Below are positions 48,978 to 51,447 of a stretch of 51,447 nt of DNA, one piece after another (within the stretch, counting starts at the first letter, position 1; each line of letters opens with the position of its first letter). The notes beneath the pieces are model-generated. The model saw nothing but the letters and a program-made list of their open reading frames with translations, ran no database searches and had not been told where the DNA came from. The stretch is from a virus, in IMG/VR virus record IMGVR_UViG_3300042154_002918, positions 1 through 51,447 of that record; one strand, given 5' to 3'. The translations under genes and the position numbers were made by a program.

Positions 48978-49644
48978 AACACAAAAAATAATATTTTTAT
49001 ATCCTCCAAAAACAGCATCTAATTCTTTACGTGTTAGTTTAAATAATAATGGGTTTATTGAAGACACACAAAATGACACATATCTTACACCAAAACTTCA
49101 CTTAAAATTAGATGAAATTATGGTTGCCTATGATATCGAGTCTCTTGACGGATATAAAGTTATACAAGTAACTAGAAATCCTTATGATAGAATGATATCC
49201 GGATATTACCATCAAATTAGGATTTTTAATCGACCTGACTTTGAATCAAGTGCTTCGATTAGTGGATACACATTTGACCAATTTTTACTTCATTTAAACT
49301 CAACAAAAAATTCTGAAAATTTTATTGATGATTTTTATTGTGATTCATCTCATCACATCAACTATGTTATTGAAAATAAAAAATCATGGGGAGGAATTCG
49401 ATTTTACTACACTCAAAGTAGTTGGAAAAACGTAGATTGTGATTTTTATCATTTTAAGTTAGAGGATTTAAGTAAAGACATCAAACCGTTAAGTGATTTA
49501 ATCAACTTACCTTTGTCCCCCTTATATCAAATTAACCCTAACCCTATAAAGGTTAATTATGAAACCCACAAAACACCTCAAAATAAATTAATCATTCAAA
49601 ATTTATTTTCAGAAGATTTCGATACTTTTGGATATGAAAAATAA
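48967..49644 (+). CDS. Sulfotransferase family protein
   Basis: A 225-residue protein with both PAPS-binding motifs of sulfotransferases: the 5'-phosphosulfate loop FLYPPKTASNSLR (10-22) and the 3'-phosphate region VTRNPYDRMISGYYH (68-82, R-x-P-x-x-R-x-x-S-x-Y). The start at 48967 is preferred over an in-frame ATG 36 bases upstream. It would transfer sulfate to a hydroxyl on a sugar or polymer, extending the glycan theme. No PAPS-making genes are present, so it depends on host PAPS. A strong terminator overlaps the stop. Confidence 0.85.
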   Translation: MVSKTQKIIFLYPPKTASNSLRVSLNNNGFIEDTQNDTYLTPKLHLKLDEIMVAYDIESLDGYKVIQVTRNPYDRMISGYYHQIRIFNRPDFESSASISGYTFDQFLLHLNSTKNSENFIDDFYCDSSHHINYVIENKKSWGGIRFYYTQSSWKNVDCDFYHFKLEDLSKDIKPLSDLINLPLSPLYQINPNPIKVNYETHKTPQNKLIIQNLFSEDFDTFGYEK

Positions 49645-49668
49645 AACCCCACCTAATGGGCGGGGTTT
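49644..49668. terminator. Bidirectional GC-rich terminator
   Basis: AAACCCC, inner loop, GGGGTTT followed by T-runs, between the convergent genes ending at 49644 (+) and 49673 (-). Confidence 0.85.
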
Positions 49669-49672
49669 CTTT

Positions 49673-50050
49673 TTACTTCTTTAATTTCTTTAATTCATCA
49701 CGAATTTCAATTGACCTTTCAAAATTATGGTCCTTAATTGTTTGTTTCAACTCTTCTTCAAGTTTCGTAATGGTTTCTTGATTAAGTTCCATTTTTTTAA
49801 TTTGGTCTCTAATTTCAACCGCTTTTTCAAAGTCTTCATTTTCGATTGCCAACTCAAGTTGTCGTTTTAAACCATTTGCACCTTTATGTGTCTTTGGTTC
49901 ATTACTTCTATAATAAGTAGTAACTTTCATAGTACCATCTTCAGATACTTTAGTTTGTGATTTCCATTCCCCTAAACGAGAATCGAACTGAGCGAACATA
50001 TCATCAAACGCTCTTAAAATGTCATTAAAGTTTTTTTCGTTTCCAAACAT
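49673..50050 (-). CDS. UVR-motif protein (McsA/UvrB-type helices)
   Basis: A 125-residue protein with two UVR motifs: LELAIENEDFEKAVEIRDQI (63-82) and LKQTIKDHNFERSIEIRDEL (101-120), the helix-loop-helix pattern L-x-x-x-[IM]-x-x-x-x-[DN]-F-E-x-[AS]-x-x-[IL]-R-D. UVR motifs occur in UvrB/UvrC and in McsA-type adaptors and ClpC proteins. The N-terminal third is helical and lacks the McsA zinc-finger cysteines. The divergent neighbour is a ClpC-like ATPase which itself has a UVR-type helix, so an adaptor role is a reasonable hypothesis. Confidence 0.82.
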   Translation of the reverse strand: MFGNEKNFNDILRAFDDMFAQFDSRLGEWKSQTKVSEDGTMKVTTYYRSNEPKTHKGANGLKRQLELAIENEDFEKAVEIRDQIKKMELNQETITKLEEELKQTIKDHNFERSIEIRDELKKLKK

Positions 50051-50058
50051 AATTTTAT

Positions 50059-50089
50059 TTTTTTATTCAGATTTATTTTTATACCTTTG
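50059..50089 (+). promoter_or_regulatory. Possible Bacteroidota-type promoter before clp gene
   Basis: TACCTTTG at 50082-50089 fits the -7 consensus; at the right distance upstream (19 bases) there is TTTT rather than TTTG. It would give a leader of about 125 bases for the Clp gene at 50223. Confidence 0.4.
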
Positions 50090-50122
50090 TACTATTCAAA
50101 TAATATACCATTCGAATAAATA

Positions 50123-50164
50123 TGTCAATATGTCAGGTTAAAAAAAATTTACTGACAATTTGTC
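50123..50164. promoter_or_regulatory. TGTCA/TGACA repeat cluster
   Basis: TGTCA at 50123 and 50131 (8 bases apart), the inverted TGACA at 50153 and a reduced copy TTGTC at 50160, with TGTCAG/CTGACA forming a 6-bp inverted repeat. Placed between the UVR and Clp genes it looks like an operator array; the binding protein is not known. Confidence 0.35.
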
Positions 50165-50222
50165 GAAAAATTAGGATAAGAATAAAATTTGATGGACCTT
50201 TGTAAAATAAAATTAGAAAACT

Positions 50223-51447
50223 ATGAACGACTTAATGGACGAAAACGACAAATCAGGTAACAGAGCTCAAAAACAAGCTATGGACACAAATACTCCTGTA
50301 TTAGACAATTTCAGTAGAGATTTAAACAAACTAGCGGAGGCAGGTAAATTAGACCCTGTAATTGGTAGAGATGCCGAGATTTTGAGAATCGCACAAATCC
50401 TTTCTCGTAGAAAAAAGAATAACCCTATTATCATAGGTGAGCCCGGGTGTGGTAAAACTGCACTTGTTGAGGGTCTTGCCATGAAAATCGTAAGTGGAGA
50501 ATGCCCAAGAAACTTAGTGGACAAAAGAATCGTGAACCTTGATTTAACTTCAGTTGTTGCAGGTACCAAGTATCGTGGACAATTCGAAGAAAGAATGAAA
50601 GTGATTATTGAAGAACTAAGTGCAAATCCAAACATCATCGTGTTTATTGATGAGATTCATACATTAGTTGGTTCAGGTAATTCATCAGGTTCAATGGATG
50701 GTTCAAACATCTTCAAACCAGCACTTGCTCGTGGTGAGGTTCAATGTATTGGAGCAACAACTCTTGATGAGTTCCGTAAGAACATTGAAAAAGACGGAGC
50801 ATTGGAAAGAAGATTCCAAAAAGTAGTTGTGGAACCATCAACAGTTGAGGAAACAATCGAAATCCTTAAAAATGTTCGTGATAAATACGAATCATACCAC
50901 AAGGTATTGTACAGTGACGAAGTTGTTGAAACTTGTGTTAAATTGGCGGACCGTTATATTACCGACCGTGAGTTTCCGGATAAAGCGTTTGATATCTTAG
51001 ATGAGGTTGGGGCTCGTATGCAAACCGAGATTAAAGTTCCTGAAGTTATTGAGGAATTGAAAAAGAAAGCTGCGGAGATTAAAATTGAGAAAATGGAAGT
51101 AGTTAAAAAACAAAACTACGAACAAGCGGCCCAACTTAGAGATAAGGAGAAAAAATTGTTAATCAAACTTGAGGCGGAAAAAGAGAAGTTTTCAAAACAA
51201 ATGGATTTGGAAAAACAAACTATTGTTCTTGAAACTGTTTATCAAGTTGTATCAAGTATGACTAAGATTCCTGTGAATAAAATGGACGCAGATGACTCTA
51301 AAGCATTGATGAATTTAGATAAATCAATCATGGGTAAAGTAATTGGTCAAGACGCGGCTGTTGTTAAGATTGCTAAATCAATCAAGAGAAACCGTTTAGG
51401 TATCAAAGACCCTAACAGACCTATTGGTTCATTTATCTTCTTAGGTT
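50223..51447 (+). CDS. ClpC/ClpA-like AAA+ unfoldase, 3'-truncated by window edge
   Basis: 408 residues visible, continuing past the right edge. The first AAA+ module is complete: LDPVIGRDAEILRIAQILSR, Walker A GEPGCGKT (72-79), pore loop GTKYRGQFEER, Walker B IIVFIDEIHT, and the sensor region ALERRFQKV. A UVR-type helix (MEVVKKQNYEQAAQLRDKEK) sits between the two AAA+ modules as in ClpC. The second module begins at KVIGQDAAVVKIAKSIKRNR. There is no Clp N-domain before the AAA+ start, unlike ClpA/B/C. It probably unfolds proteins; a ClpP-interacting loop lies beyond the window if present. Confidence 0.9.
   Translation, partial: MNDLMDENDKSGNRAQKQAMDTNTPVLDNFSRDLNKLAEAGKLDPVIGRDAEILRIAQILSRRKKNNPIIIGEPGCGKTALVEGLAMKIVSGECPRNLVDKRIVNLDLTSVVAGTKYRGQFEERMKVIIEELSANPNIIVFIDEIHTLVGSGNSSGSMDGSNIFKPALARGEVQCIGATTLDEFRKNIEKDGALERRFQKVVVEPSTVEETIEILKNVRDKYESYHKVLYSDEVVETCVKLADRYITDREFPDKAFDILDEVGARMQTEIKVPEVIEELKKKAAEIKIEKMEVVKKQNYEQAAQLRDKEKKLLIKLEAEKEKFSKQMDLEKQTIVLETVYQVVSSMTKIPVNKMDADDSKALMNLDKSIMGKVIGQDAAVVKIAKSIKRNRLGIKDPNRPIGSFIFLG

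Noticed and set aside
50195-50202. GACCTTTG as a second -7 box close to the clp start
   Set aside because: Lacks the TA at the start and has no -33 TTTG at the right distance.
50267-50638. Open frame on the minus strand inside the Clp gene
   Set aside because: Antisense shadow of the conserved Walker A/B region of the Clp ATPase.
1-51447. Alternative genetic code (reassigned stop codons)
   Set aside because: Recognisable full-length genes such as gmd, dut, portal and terminase end normally with the standard code; no in-frame recoded stops were noticed.

Overview
The window is a stretch of a large T4-like tailed-phage (or close relative) genome whose host is most likely a Bacteroidota/Flavobacteriia bacterium. 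The phage assignment rests on recognisable homologues of the T4 terminase large subunit (gp17), portal (gp20), prohead protease (gp21), scaffold (gp22), major capsid protein (gp23), a gp5-like baseplate hub and a gp55-like late sigma factor, with PhoH and dUTPase. The host assignment is inferred from very AT-rich DNA, three promoters matching the Bacteroidota -33 TTTG / -7 TAnnTTTG pattern with an identical 19-nt spacer, signal peptides ending in FSQ and FGQ, and a DUF4494-like gene typical of Bacteroidota. No tRNA, rRNA, CRISPR, transposon or integrase was seen, and no non-coding gap exceeds 300 bases. Both ends of the window cut through genes.

Layout: (1) 1-2726, plus strand: five unassigned, probably virion-related genes, the first truncated at the left edge. 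(2) 2782-20953, plus strand: a tightly packed, often overlapping operon dominated by glycan genes. These are about ten putative glycosyltransferases (including a two-domain fusion, an exostosin-like and a GT11 fucosyltransferase-like protein), a hexapeptide acyltransferase, an FkbM methyltransferase and a nucleotide-sugar cassette (SDR, DegT-fold enzyme with His in place of the PLP lysine, GDP-fucose-synthase-like enzyme, GDP-mannose 4,6-dehydratase). A DnaQ-like exonuclease, dUTPase, PhoH, a degenerate HAD-like protein and the gp55-like sigma factor are interleaved. (3) 20980-27173, plus strand: tail/baseplate genes including the gp5-like hub. (4) 27200-32750, mixed strands: accessory genes. 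Three plus-strand genes have host-like promoters, two of them encoding secreted proteins; they alternate with minus-strand genes, two of which combine a shared N-terminal tag with an OmpA-like domain. (5) 32812-48391, minus strand: head morphogenesis in transcription order: small genes, nucleotidyltransferase, Thr/Pro-repeat protein, three acidic or tagged proteins and one small unassigned protein, terminase, portal, two unknowns, protease, DUF4494-like, scaffold, capsid. (6) 48408-51447: 2OG-Fe(II) hydroxylase and sulfotransferase, a UVR-motif protein, and the 5' part of a ClpC/ClpA-like unfoldase running off the right edge.

How they fit together: the gp55-like factor probably drives late head and tail genes, many of which start just downstream of a recurrent TATTTATA octamer. 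The head genes build a prohead whose protease probably trims the capsid protein and several proteins carrying short helical tags ending in (L/I)xE. The glycan island can in principle make GDP-linked 6-deoxy or 3,6-dideoxy sugars and attach them to virion, DNA or host-surface targets; the target cannot be read from sequence. The strongest candidates for something undescribed are the colitose-type sugar cassette, the tagged OmpA-like putative internal proteins, the secreted accessory genes with host-type promoters, and the Clp/UVR pair.
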